Translations under genes and position numbers: made by a program
The notes under the pieces: model-generated
The model's database searches: none
Seen by the model: the letters and a program-made list of their open reading frames with translations, nothing else
What the model was told of the DNA's origin: nothing
DNA from: Aureimonas sp. AU20
GTDB taxonomy: Bacteria > Pseudomonadota > Alphaproteobacteria > Rhizobiales > Rhizobiaceae
DNA length: 64,000 nucleotides
Assembly (NCBI RefSeq): GCF_001442755.1
Contig: NZ_CP006368.1
Location: 124,001-188,000, forward strand
Reading direction: 5' to 3'
Shown here: positions 33,605 to 43,085 of the stretch, piece after piece
How the letters are laid out: every line of letters begins with the position of its first letter
Numbering within the stretch: position 1 is the stretch's first letter

Positions 33605-34723
33605 GTGGCGAGCATCGACAGGGCGGACGGAAGGCTTGGGCTCTCGCAGGAGAGCGGAACCCCGCCGCAGTCCGACCGGAGGGACGCCGCGACGGGGCTT
33701 AATCTGGTGCAGGCGGGCGACCACAACATGCGCGTCACGCTGGAAGCGCTGCGACGCGGCGGCGCGCGCACGCGGCTGGAACTGGCCGAAACCACCGGGC
33801 TCACCGTTCCGGGAATTGCCAATATCCTGCGCCGCTTGACCGCCGACGACCTGATCGAAGGCGAGGGTGGCCTTCGCTCGCAAAGCTTCGCGATCCGGCC
33901 CGGCGGCGCCTATGGGATCGGTGTGGATCGCACGGAGTCCGGCACCTTCCTGCTCGCGGTGGATCTCTTGGGGACCGTGCTGTTCGAGGAGCACCATGCC
34001 GCCACGGGGACGCGGGAAACCGCCGATGTGGTTCGCGCCAGCACCGAACGCGCCGCTCGTCTGGCGCCCACGGGGCGGCTGGTCGGGATCGGCCTCGGAG
34101 CCGATCCGCGCTCGCAGGTGCTGCGCGAGGCGCTCGCGCCCCTGCCGGTAACGATCGAGCGGGACACTGTGGCGGCGGCGATGGCCGAGCGCCAGTTCGG
34201 CCGAGCGGGCGCCGACGACAGTTTCGTCCATATCCTGCTCGGTCCCAGCGTCCAGGCCGGCATGGTGATCGGCGGCGCCGTGTTCGACGGCGCGTCCCAT
34301 CGTGCCGGGCTGGTCGGACGCATGCGGACGGGCACGGACGGCCGCTTCTTGGACGACGTGGCCTCGACCCGGCTTCTCCCCGGCTCCGATCCCGAGGCGC
34401 CCGCGGTCGCTCGCTGGATCGACGATGCGGCCGAGCACCTTACCGACATGATTATCGCCGTCTCGGCCTTTCTGGGACCGCGCCTCGTGACGGTCGGCGG
34501 GCGCCTCGGCGAACCGCTTTTGAATGCGTTGACCGCGCGGCTCGTCCGCTGCAGGGCCGAGCGGATGGGCGGACCGACCCAGCCCTACTGGCTGCCGGAT
34601 CTCGCCCGCGCCAGCTTCGGTGAGACCGGCGTCGCGTTGGGGCTCGCTGCGCTTCCCCTCGTAGAGGCGCTCTTGCCCGATCCGCGCCGCTCTTTCCGAG
34701 CCGGCGCTAGAGCGTTGGATTGA
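33605..34723 (+). CDS. ROK-family transcriptional regulator (NagC/XylR-like)
   Basis: A 372-residue protein from GTG 33605, which has GGAGGGG just upstream; the frame is open further left but without homology. An N-terminal winged helix (NMRVTLEALRRGGARTRLELAETTGLTVPGIANILRRLTADDLI) is fused to a ROK sugar-kinase-like domain (YGIGVDRTESGTFLLAVDLLG, GIGLGADPR). The kinase-type DxGxT ATP site and the zinc-binding CGxxGC motif are absent, as expected for the regulatory branch. It probably senses a sugar or its phosphate. No obvious target operon is adjacent; downstream is a decayed transposase. Confidence 0.85.
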   Translation: MASIDRADGRLGLSQESGTPPQSDRRDAATGLNLVQAGDHNMRVTLEALRRGGARTRLELAETTGLTVPGIANILRRLTADDLIEGEGGLRSQSFAIRPGGAYGIGVDRTESGTFLLAVDLLGTVLFEEHHAATGTRETADVVRASTERAARLAPTGRLVGIGLGADPRSQVLREALAPLPVTIERDTVAAAMAERQFGRAGADDSFVHILLGPSVQAGMVIGGAVFDGASHRAGLVGRMRTGTDGRFLDDVASTRLLPGSDPEAPAVARWIDDAAEHLTDMIIAVSAFLGPRLVTVGGRLGEPLLNALTARLVRCRAERMGGPTQPYWLPDLARASFGETGVALGLAALPLVEALLPDPRRSFRAGARALD

Positions 34724-34777
34724 TTGAAAATGCTTAAGGCTCAAGACCTGTCGGTCTCGTTTGATGTGTGATGTCGT

Positions 34778-35165
34778 TTGCCTGATCTGCGTCTGTTGAG
34801 CGAGCGGCCGATGGCGCGGATCGCGCCGCGCTTCCCACTGGCCCAACACTTGTCCGGGTGGAAGACCAACGCTTGGTGAACGGCACCGTGTGCCTGGTCC
34901 GCAGCGGCCTTCAATGTTGAGGACGCCACCGGCTTACGGACCGCACAAGATTTGGTCCATGTGATTTATCCGATCGAACTGGCTTAGTGTTTTCGACTGC
35001 ATCTTTGAGCCTGGGAAGACGAAGGCCCAAGACGGGAGCGCATCATGACCAATGCCCCACATCTGAAGGCGCACTGCACGGAGGCTATCCTTCTGAAAGA
35101 GGGGTGGTTCCCCGACGCGCAGGACGCGCGAAATAAGGGTCGTCCGAGTGAGACGGCAGGCGCCG
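34778..35165 (+). pseudogene. Decayed IS5-family transposase
   Basis: Pieces of one IS5-type transposase follow each other in different frames. LPDLRLLSERPMARIAPRFP starts at 34778; RVEDQRLVNGTVCLVRSGLQ (34855-34920) ends in a stop; TPPAYGPHKIW starts at 34923; FIRSNWLSVFDCIFE starts near 34965; MTNAPHLKAHCTEAILLKEG starts at 35045. Together they match the N-terminal half of an IS427-group enzyme (RVDDRR...NG, PPAYGPHKTLYNR, IDATHLKAHRTAASLLKKG). At least three frameshifts and one stop make it inactive. The catalytic second half is missing, and I saw no terminal repeats. Confidence 0.8.
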
Positions 35166-35194
35166 TGCGGATGATGGACCCATCCGCACGGCGC
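35160..35194 (-). terminator. Hairpin downstream of the aldehyde dehydrogenase gene
   Basis: GCGCCGTGCGGATG pairs perfectly with CATCCGCACGGCGC around a seven-base loop, 17 bp beyond the stop of the minus-strand dehydrogenase gene. The flanks lack a T-run on the minus side. It most likely ends that transcript and may also stop readthrough from the left. Confidence 0.6.
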
Positions 35195-35210
35195 TTGAGT
35201 TGGCTCTTGC

Positions 35211-36722
<1,512 letters not shown>

Positions 36723-36854
36723 GGAACCTCCTCATTCCTCGCGATGAGCAAGAGAAGGTTCCGCCCCATCGGGCGGGCGCGCAAGCAACGGATGGACCGC
36801 GCGCCTCGGATGTGGTGAAATTTCAAGGCCATCGTTCAAGCATTCGATGCAGCG

Positions 36855-36892
36855 TGCGACAGTAAAAGGCACCGGTGTCGCAAAATGCGACA
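36855..36892. promoter_or_regulatory. TGTCGCA/TGCGACA operator cluster in the ALDH-regulator gap
   Basis: The perfect 17-bp palindrome TGTCGCA-AAA-TGCGACA (36876-36892) lies 21 bp before the regulator start, and a third copy, TGCGACA, stands at 36855-36861. A fourth copy lies inside the regulator gene (36984-36990). The cluster sits between the divergent aldehyde dehydrogenase and regulator genes and is the obvious candidate binding site for the latter. Confidence 0.65.
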
Positions 36893-36913
36893 GTGGGACG
36901 AAGCGGAGCGATC

Positions 36914-37987
36914 ATGGAACAGAGCGATATGACCTCGGCACGGCACGCCTTCTTCCAGGAAGGACAGTTGCCGAGTGCTGCGGTGCGACATTCTGTACTG
37001 CGGTCTTGGTTGCGGTGCAGCGATCTTGGCCTTGCCGAAGCACGCGCGCCCACTCTCCAGCCGCTGACGGCGTCCGAACTTCGCCTGCTGCACCAACGTC
37101 ACGACGCTCTGCGACGCCTCTGCCGGCCCGAACTGGAAATGATCGCGGGCGAAGCGCGGGACACGGGCAGCGTCGCGATCCTGACGGACAGCGAGGGCAT
37201 GATCCTCGACACGATCGGCGACGCCGGCTTCGCCTCACGCGCGGCCGAACTGGCGCTGCGCCCCGGCGTTTCGTGGAAGGAGGCCAGCACCGGCACCAAC
37301 GCCATCGGCACGGCCCTGGCCGAGCGGCGCGCCATCGCCGTCAACGGTTCCGAGCACTTCTTCTCCGATCACCGCGTGCTCAGCTGCGCCGCGACGCCCA
37401 TCACCGATCCGCGCGGCGCCCTTATCGGCGCGCTCGATCTGACGGGATCGTCCAGCCGTGGGCACGGCCATGCGCTCGGGCTGATCAGGCTGGCGGTCGA
37501 CCAGATCGAGCATCGCCTGTTTCGCCGCTATTTCGAGGACTGCCGCCTTCTGCGCTACCACAGCGACCCGGCCATGCTCGGAACCAGCCGGGAGGGCATT
37601 CTCGTTTTCCGCGAAGACCGGTTGGTCGCGGGCAACCGGCGCGGCTTGTCGCTGGCCGGCCTTTCGTGGGACGCGCTGGACGAGGTGCTGTTCGAAACGA
37701 TCCTTTCCGTCGAGGAGCCGCGACGGGGCGGGCTTCTCCTGCGCCTGTCCTCCGGCGCCTACGCCGTGGGCCATTGGGATGCGGACCATGCCTTGCCGCG
37801 CGGCGGCGATCTCGGCCTCGGTGCCAGCCCGGCGGGCGAGGGGGCCGCGACGACGCTGGAGGAGCGCGAGGTCGAGGCGATCGCGGCCGCGCTCGCCGCC
37901 GCAGACGGCAATATCAGCAAGGCCGCCCGCCATCTCGGCATCCACCGCAGCACGATCCACCGCTACCGCAAACAGGGCCTGATCTGA
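36914..37987 (+). CDS. AcoR-like regulator without AAA+ domain (GAF and Fis HTH)
   Basis: A 357-residue protein from ATG 36914, with GGAG 7 bp upstream. The N-terminal part matches AcoR-type sensors (SVLRSWLRCSDLGL, then GAF residues GVSWKEASTGTNAIGTALAERRAIAVNGSEHFF and LSCAATPITDPRGALIGALDLTG). The C-terminus is a Fis-type helix-turn-helix (AAADGNISKAARHLGIHRSTIHRYRKQGLI). The AAA+ ATPase block with GAFTGA, present in true AcoR, is missing, replaced by about 100 residues of a PAS-like region (EGILVFREDRLVAGNRRGLSLAGLSW). It therefore should not activate sigma-54 promoters by the usual route. It probably controls the divergent aldehyde dehydrogenase. Confidence 0.87.
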   Translation: MEQSDMTSARHAFFQEGQLPSAAVRHSVLRSWLRCSDLGLAEARAPTLQPLTASELRLLHQRHDALRRLCRPELEMIAGEARDTGSVAILTDSEGMILDTIGDAGFASRAAELALRPGVSWKEASTGTNAIGTALAERRAIAVNGSEHFFSDHRVLSCAATPITDPRGALIGALDLTGSSSRGHGHALGLIRLAVDQIEHRLFRRYFEDCRLLRYHSDPAMLGTSREGILVFREDRLVAGNRRGLSLAGLSWDALDEVLFETILSVEEPRRGGLLLRLSSGAYAVGHWDADHALPRGGDLGLGASPAGEGAATTLEEREVEAIAAALAAADGNISKAARHLGIHRSTIHRYRKQGLI

Positions 37988-38196
37988 CCAGAGAGCGAAG
38001 GCTCGCATCGGCTCGATCTATTCGAAAGCCTGCGGTTCGGCCATCCGGCGCTCACTGATCTCGGTTCGACGAGGAGTTGGGAGCCCGGCATCCTCGTGAC
38101 GCAAAGCCGCCATCCGACGCAGACGTGGTGAAGCGGCCGTACCGTCTCCCCGATAGCGGACATTGCCGGACCCGGAATTCCGCGATAAGCATCGCT

Positions 38197-38275
38197 CCGC
38201 ATCAAGAGTTGGGGCGACGCCCGACGCCAACCTGCCGATCCGGGCAAGGTGGCACTCCCGCAAGGGAGGATGTGG
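38197..38275 (+). ncRNA. Candidate SAM riboswitch (SAM-I/SAM-IV clan-like) upstream of metA
   Basis: A 79-nt segment folds with a closing helix CCGCATC/GATGTGG, a helix GTTGG/CCAAC enclosing GGC/GCC, a helix TGCC/GGCA and a perfect CTCCC-GCAA-GGGAG hairpin. Single-stranded joints ATCAAGAG after the closing helix and CAAGGTGGCA before the last hairpin resemble SAM-I/SAM-IV core elements (AUCAAGAG and GGUGC). It lies 65 nt before the metA start, where SAM riboswitches occur. The usual alphaproteobacterial class upstream of metA is SAM-II, whose pattern I do not see. Subtype and ligand are inference. Confidence 0.6.
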
Positions 38276-38310
38276 CCGATCCGGCAATCCCACGGACCTC
38301 AGCCACTCCA

Positions 38311-38334
38311 GTCGTCCCCCGAAGAGAGGACGAC
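38311..38334 (+). promoter_or_regulatory. RBS-sequestering hairpin of the metA leader
   Basis: GTCGTCC pairs with GGACGAC and encloses GAGAGG, the likely Shine-Dalgarno sequence 10 bp before the GTG start of metA. It is placed between the riboswitch-like fold and the start codon, so it is a natural expression platform for translational control. Confidence 0.5.
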
Positions 38335-38339
38335 GACGC

Positions 38340-39251
38340 GTGCCGATCAAAATTCCCGACCATCTTCCTGCCCGCCGGACTTTGGAGGCGGAAGGCGTCG
38401 CGGTGATGGGCGAGACCGACGCGGTGCGGCAGGACATCCGCCCCTTGCGGATCGGTCTCCTCAATCTCATGCCCGACAAGATCGGCACGGAAACGCAGAT
38501 CGCCCGGCTCCTTGGCGCGACGCCGCTGCAGATTGAGCTGACGCTCGTTCGCATCAGCGACCACGTCGCGCGCCACACCTCGGCGGACCACCTGTCGGCC
38601 TTCTACAAACCTTGGAGCGAGGCACGGGCCGAGCGCTTCGACGGCTTCGTCATCACCGGGGCGCCGGTGGAGCATCTGCCGTTCGGCGAGGTGCGCTATT
38701 GGCCCGAGCTGCGCCAGATCCTCGACTGGACGCAGACCCATGTCCACGCGACACTGACCATCTGCTGGGCGGCGCAGGCGGCGCTGCAGCATCTCCACGG
38801 CATACCCAAGCACCCGCTCGCCGCCAAGGCCTTCGGCGTGTTCGCGCAAGCCAACCTCGCGCCCGCCTCGCCCTGGCTGCGCGGCTTTCCCGATCGGTTC
38901 GACGTGCCCGTCTCGCGCTGGACCGAGGTGCGGGAGGCGGATTTTCCGGCGGAGGGCGGCCTGGTCACCCTGGCCCGCGCTCCTGAGACGGGCCCCTGCC
39001 TCGTCAGCGATCCCCGCCACCGGATGCTGCACATGTTCAATCATCTCGAATACGAGACCGACACGCTTGCCAAGGAGTACCATCGGGACGGCGCGGGTCC
39101 TTTGCCGGTGGGCTACTTCCCGAAGGACGATCCCGCTGGCGCGCCCGAGAACCGCTGGCGGGGCCACGCGCATCTTCTGTTCGGGAACTGGATCAACGAG
39201 ATCTATCAGACGACGCCGTTCGACATCGGCTTCATCGGTGCGTCGTCCTGA
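38340..39251 (+). CDS. metA: Homoserine O-acyltransferase MetA
   Basis: A 303-residue enzyme of methionine biosynthesis that acylates homoserine with acetyl- or succinyl-CoA in the cytoplasm. [25 protein letters not shown] is the family N-terminus, [17 protein letters not shown] follows, and the nucleophile Cys is in [12 protein letters not shown]. The catalytic His and Glu are in [22 protein letters not shown] 38340 is chosen because the conserved protein begins there; the frame upstream would encode the riboswitch-like leader. Acetyl versus succinyl specificity cannot be decided from the sequence alone. Confidence 0.95.
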   Translation: MPIKIPDHLPARRTLEAEGVAVMGETDAVRQDIRPLRIGLLNLMPDKIGTETQIARLLGATPLQIELTLVRISDHVARHTSADHLSAFYKPWSEARAERFDGFVITGAPVEHLPFGEVRYWPELRQILDWTQTHVHATLTICWAAQAALQHLHGIPKHPLAAKAFGVFAQANLAPASPWLRGFPDRFDVPVSRWTEVREADFPAEGGLVTLARAPETGPCLVSDPRHRMLHMFNHLEYETDTLAKEYHRDGAGPLPVGYFPKDDPAGAPENRWRGHAHLLFGNWINEIYQTTPFDIGFIGASS

Positions 39252-39485
39252 TTTCCCGTAGGACATAAGACTTGTCGGTTTCGCCTGGCGACCGGTGAGG
39301 GCAGTCACGGACATCACCACGCGGCAGGATCAAGCCGTTGATGGGATCGAACTCGGCCAGCGTCCGCATCCCGGCTCGCGAAGCGGCAGGGTGCGTCAGG
39401 GGCGCACGCGGCGGGATGATTTCCGCCTCGCCGGTGTTGTCCCCGATGCCGGTCGAATGAACGACCGCCGACACGGGAGTTGTTC

Positions 39486-40052
39486 ATGCTGCGCACCCTA
39501 TCGCGCTTTTCGCTGATCGTTCTGGCAACGTTCGCTTCGTCCGGTGCCGGGGCGGCCGTTGCCGACGGCGGGAGCTACCGGATCGCGCCCACGTCCTCCA
39601 TCGGCTTTCATGTCGGCCAGGTCGGAGGCGGCGGGATCGATGGCACCATCAAGGAGGTCTCGGGACAGTTCCGGCTCGATCCGTCCGATCCCGCCCGCGC
39701 CAGCGTCTCGATCGATCTGAAGGCCGCCAGCGTCGCCACGGGACAGCCGCGCATCGATGCGTTTCTACAGTCCGAGGCCGTGTTCGACGCCGACGCGCAT
39801 CCCGACATCACCTTCCGCTCGACCCGCGTGGTTCAGACCGGGCCACGGACGGCCCGCATCGAGGGGACCCTGACCGCCCACGGTGTCAGCCGGCCTGAGA
39901 CGTTTCAGGCCGAGCTGACGAATCAGGAGAAGGGCCGCTTCGTCTTCCATGTCGTGGGCGACATCTACCGCACGCCCTATGGCATGGGGGTGGGAACGCC
40001 GATCTACTCGAATGTCGTGAACTTCGACATGCGGCTCGAAGGCCAGCGCTGA
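39486..40052 (+). CDS. YceI-family periplasmic lipid-binding protein
   Basis: A 188-residue secreted protein with signal LRTLSRFSLIVLATFASSGAGAA. The mature protein has the lipocalin-like YceI pattern: YRIAPTSSIGFHVGQVGGGGIDGTIKEVSGQFRLDP, then FDADAHPDITFRSTRVVQTG, IEGTLTAHGVSRPETFQAEL and GTPIYSNVVNFDMRLEGQ. YceI proteins bind polyisoprenoids such as ubiquinone precursors and respond to base or oxidative stress. GGGAG precedes ATG 39486. A cytochrome b561 gene lies downstream in the same run of genes, a frequent partner of YceI. Confidence 0.9.
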   Translation: MLRTLSRFSLIVLATFASSGAGAAVADGGSYRIAPTSSIGFHVGQVGGGGIDGTIKEVSGQFRLDPSDPARASVSIDLKAASVATGQPRIDAFLQSEAVFDADAHPDITFRSTRVVQTGPRTARIEGTLTAHGVSRPETFQAELTNQEKGRFVFHVVGDIYRTPYGMGVGTPIYSNVVNFDMRLEGQR

Positions 40053-40174
40053 CCTTTTCGGAACTTTTCGAAAAAAGCGGGGAAGAGAGGGATGAAAGCG
40101 ACGCGGCAGGTGTTTTCAGCCGCTGTGGGTTTCCGCTCGGAACGCCCCACCATCGACCAAACAGGAGGATGACC

Positions 40175-40567
40175 ATGCTTTCCCGTTCGCTACTCGTCGC
40201 AGGCCTGATGACACTGGCTGCCGGGCCGCTTGCCCATGCCGAGGACTATGCCGGCGGCGCGGTGAAGGAAATGAAGTCCGAGAAGGGCGAGATTCTGACC
40301 GACGCCAAGTCGATGACGCTCTATACGTTCGACAAGGATTCGGGCGGCGTGTCGGCCTGTTACGACGACTGCGCCCGCAAATGGCCGCCGCTTCTGGCGT
40401 CCAGCGACGCGAAGGCGGACGGAGAGTTGACGCTGGTCGAGCGCAAGGACGGCACCCGGCAATGGGCGCACGAGGGCGAGCCGCTCTATCTCTGGATGAA
40501 CGACAAGAAGCCGGGCGACATGACCGGCGACGGCGTCGGCGGCGTCTGGCACGTCGCCAAGGACTGA
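40175..40567 (+). CDS. Secreted Lipoprotein_15 / COG4315-type protein
   Basis: A 130-residue protein with a signal peptide (SRSLLVAGLMTLAAGPLAHA) but no lipobox Cys. The mature part has the family pattern KGEILTDAKSMTLYTFDKDSGGVSACYDDCARKWPPLLA, where Y-T-F-D-K-D repeats around a Cys pair (CYDDC), and a second copy EPLYLWMNDKKPGDMTGDGVGGVWHV. Function is unknown; members often stand next to ECF sigma genes and redox proteins. ATG 40175 lies 6 bp after AGGAGG, so it is preferred over ATG 40169, which touches it. Confidence 0.85.
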   Translation: MLSRSLLVAGLMTLAAGPLAHAEDYAGGAVKEMKSEKGEILTDAKSMTLYTFDKDSGGVSACYDDCARKWPPLLASSDAKADGELTLVERKDGTRQWAHEGEPLYLWMNDKKPGDMTGDGVGGVWHVAKD

Positions 40568-40573
40568 TCCGAC

Positions 40574-41080
40574 ATGGCAGACCCCCTGGACGAGATCGCA
40601 GATGCGGTTCCCGCGCTCCGGCGTTATGCCCGCGCCTTGACGCACGACCGCAGCCAAGCCGACGATCTCGTTCAGGACTGCCTGGAGCGGGCGGTGCGCA
40701 AGATCGACCTCTGGAAACCCGGCGGGTCGATCCGCGCATGGCTCTTTCGCATTCTCCTCAACATCTTCCGCAACGATCTGCGCGGTCGCCGGCGTCGCCC
40801 GGCGACCGTGTCGTTCGACGCCTTGACGCAAGAGCTTTCCACCCCGGAAACGCAGTTCGGCCGTCTGGCGCTCGCCGAGCTGGCGCGGGCGATCGAGGCC
40901 TTGCCCGCCGACCAGCGCGAGGCCTTGCTTCTCGTGACGGTGGAAGGATTTCCCTATGCCGAGGCGGCGGCGATCCTCGACATCCCGATCGGAACCTTGA
41001 TGTCTCGCCTCGGCCGGGCGCGCGCGGCGATCCGACAGGCCACCCAGGAAGACGGGCCGAAGCTGAGAGCGGTGAAATGA
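40574..41080 (+). CDS. ECF-type RNA polymerase sigma factor
   Basis: A 168-residue sigma factor with region 2 (VPALRRYARALTHDRSQADDLVQDCLERAVRKIDLWKPGGSIRAWLFRILLNIFRNDLRGRRR) and region 4 (AIEALPADQREALLLVTVEGFPYAEAAAILDIPIGTLMSRLGRARAAIRQ). It starts 6 bp after the secreted-protein gene, and its stop overlaps the anti-sigma gene as ATGA. Its likely regulon is this same run: YceI, the COG4315 protein and cytochrome b561, which suggests an envelope redox-stress response. Confidence 0.92.
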   Translation: MADPLDEIADAVPALRRYARALTHDRSQADDLVQDCLERAVRKIDLWKPGGSIRAWLFRILLNIFRNDLRGRRRRPATVSFDALTQELSTPETQFGRLALAELARAIEALPADQREALLLVTVEGFPYAEAAAILDIPIGTLMSRLGRARAAIRQATQEDGPKLRAVK

Positions 41081-41847
41081 CCAGGGTGAACAGTCCCATC
41101 ACGTCCGACGACCTCCAGGCCCTCGTCGATGGCGAACTCGACGCCGAACGGAGCCGAGCCGTCGAGGCCTATCTGGCCGAGACGCCGGAGGCCGCCGGGA
41201 TCGTTTCCGACTGGCGCCGACAGGCCGACATGCTGAAGGCGCTCTATGGCGGGCCATCGCGCGAGGAAACGCCCGCGCGCCTCGATCCGTACCGCCTTGC
41301 GCGCCAACGCCGCAGCGTCGCCCCGGCCTGGCGCAATGTCGCCGCGGCCGTCGGGTTTCTCTGCCTCGGCACGGGGCTTGGTTGGGGCGGGGCCAGCGCC
41401 CTGTCCTCTCGCGAACCGGCCTTGGACTCGATGGTGACCATGGCGGTGGAGGCGCACCATCTTTATTCCGACGATCGGGTGCGCCCCGTCGAGCTTGACG
41501 CCAGCCAGAGCCCTGTTCTGCAAAAATGGCTGTCGCGCCGTCTCGATCGAACCATCAACCTGCCGGACCTTCGAAGCTTCGAACTGCAGTTCGTGGGCGG
41601 ACGCCTCCTGCCGAACGGCGACGGCCCCGCCGCGCAGCTTATGTACGAAGACGCCACGGGCCGCCGCGTCACGCTCTATGTCGCGCCCAATGCCGGCGAG
41701 GAAGAGACCTCGTTTCTCCATGCCAATCTCGACCGGCTCGAAGCGGTCTTCTGGAACGACGAGACCATTCGCTGCGCCGTGGTCGGGGATCTCCCGCTCC
41801 AGCGCCTCCAGACCATCGCCAAGGCGGCCTATCGGCAGTTGATCTGA
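41077..41847 (+). CDS. Transmembrane anti-sigma factor
   Basis: A 256-residue protein. Residues 1-60 form the cytoplasmic anti-sigma part (ITSDDLQALVDGELDAERSRAVEAYLAETPEAAGIVSDWRRQADMLKALY). One membrane segment (VAAAVGFLCLGTGLGWGGASAL) is near residue 95. The periplasmic part includes FELQFVGGRLLPNGDGPAAQLMYEDATGRRVTLYV, a segment shared by RsiW/ChrR-like membrane anti-sigma factors. The ATGA overlap with the sigma gene shows coupling. No zinc-binding HxxxCxxC motif is seen. Confidence 0.87.
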   Translation: MTRVNSPITSDDLQALVDGELDAERSRAVEAYLAETPEAAGIVSDWRRQADMLKALYGGPSREETPARLDPYRLARQRRSVAPAWRNVAAAVGFLCLGTGLGWGGASALSSREPALDSMVTMAVEAHHLYSDDRVRPVELDASQSPVLQKWLSRRLDRTINLPDLRSFELQFVGGRLLPNGDGPAAQLMYEDATGRRVTLYVAPNAGEEETSFLHANLDRLEAVFWNDETIRCAVVGDLPLQRLQTIAKAAYRQLI

Positions 41848-41860
41848 GGAGGGGAACGAG

Positions 41861-42424
41861 ATGCGGTTTGAGCGATCGAACACCTATGGGCCGATGGCGA
41901 TCCTTCTCCATTGGTCCGTGGCCCTCCTGTTCCTGATTCAGATCCCGCTCGGCTTCGCCATGACGATGCTCGACCGAAAGCCGGCGCTCCAGTTCGCCCT
42001 GTTTCAGTGGCACAAGTCGCTGGGTTTCCTGACGCTGGCGCTGGCGTCGGCCCGCCTCGTCTGGTCGCTGGCGCATCGGGCCCATGCCGCGCCCGAGGGC
42101 GTGACGCGTCTCGAATGGCGGGCGGCGCGCACTGTCCAGTTCGCTCTTCTGGCCGCGACGCTCCTCATCCCGCTGACGGGCTGGGCGGTGGCCTCGTCCT
42201 CGCCATTGCGCATTCCCAGCTACGTCTTCGATCTGTTCGTGGTTCCCGGCCTGCCCATCGCGGTGTCGGACGCGGCGGAGACCTTCTGGTCCTCGCTGCA
42301 CGGCTGGCTGGCCTATGGCACCGCCCTCCTGATCCTGCTCCATGGCGGAGCGGCGCTGTTCCATCATCTCTATCGAAGGGACTCTGTCCTGCGGAACATG
42401 CTGCCTTTCCTGGCCGATCGCTGA
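41861..42424 (+). CDS. Cytochrome b561 (CybB-type)
   Basis: A 187-residue protein with four membrane helices and heme-ligand candidates: His in AILLHWSVALLF, in FQWHKSLGFLTL and in SSLHGWLAYGTALLILLHGGAALFHH. This is the standard bacterial cytochrome b561 of the inner membrane, which passes electrons between ubiquinol and acceptors such as superoxide. GAGGGG lies just before ATG 41861. It ends the run YceI - COG4315 protein - ECF sigma - anti-sigma - b561. Confidence 0.92.
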   Translation: MRFERSNTYGPMAILLHWSVALLFLIQIPLGFAMTMLDRKPALQFALFQWHKSLGFLTLALASARLVWSLAHRAHAAPEGVTRLEWRAARTVQFALLAATLLIPLTGWAVASSSPLRIPSYVFDLFVVPGLPIAVSDAAETFWSSLHGWLAYGTALLILLHGGAALFHHLYRRDSVLRNMLPFLADR

Positions 42425-42467
42425 ACCCGCCGAGCGTTCGGAATGCGTCGGCCGAGAGCTATAGTTT

Positions 42468-42665
42468 TCAGTTCGAGATAGGCCTCGATGCCGTAACGGG
42501 AGCCCTCGCGGCCGTTTCGCCGAACGCGACCGTGCCGCCGAGCGGGCGCAAGCGCTTGACGCACCCGGCATCATCCCAGACTTCGGCGGTGAGGAGCTTA
42601 CCGTGACGCCGGTGTAGGCCCGAAGCCTTCAAACGAATGTTCGGTTCTGGACGCCACATCACCAT
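42468..42665 (-). pseudogene. NUDIX hydrolase N-terminal remnant
   Basis: A 65-codon frame reads IRLKASGLHRRHGKLLTAEV, then CVKRLRPLGGTVAFGETA, the start of a NUDIX domain up to the first part of the Nudix box (GxGGxxExGE...). The frame then runs into unrelated residues and a stop, so the REUXEE half of the box is lost. The surrounding 660 bp (42425-43085) hold no other recognisable gene, and the last 200 bp are AT-rich and presumably contain the promoter of the next gene. Confidence 0.6.
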
Positions 42666-43085
42666 AGGCTAGGCCTAAGCTGGGATGAAAGCTTGGGCAA
42701 CCGAAGTCCGCCTACGGGAAAGCATTCCGACGATGGAAGCGGTCGGAAGAGTGGAAGCGATCCGTTCGGTTTCGTTGGGAAAGCCGGACGTTCACCCCGC
42801 TGGTCGGCGTGTGGCGAACGTCGCCTCCACGCGCCGATGTGGATGCTCAAGGGCCTTCTCCAGAGTGAATTCCCGCGTCAACTCTCGGTTAAAGTTGAAG
42901 CGGGGCAATCGTGGCATTTATAACCTGAAGCTATTGCAATGCACTCGAACAAGTCTGCTGCACGCTGTAACTTTTTCGAAAGCATATATCTCTTATCATT
43001 TTAAGGCACTGAAACTTCGGGCTCTTTTGACCGTCTCTTCTGCGCAGGTTCACTGCGATCGCCATTCGGGCCAGGGAGACGTTTC

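Noticed and set aside
36784..36799. Possible -24/-12 promoter for the aldehyde dehydrogenase on the minus strand
   Set aside because: TTGCT and the GG/GC spacing fit, but the -24 box is poor, and the adjacent regulator lacks the AAA+ domain needed to activate sigma-54.
39232..39474. 80-codon minus-strand frame between metA and the YceI gene
   Set aside because: It overlaps the end of metA, has a weak start and no recognisable motif. It could be a remnant but cannot be supported.
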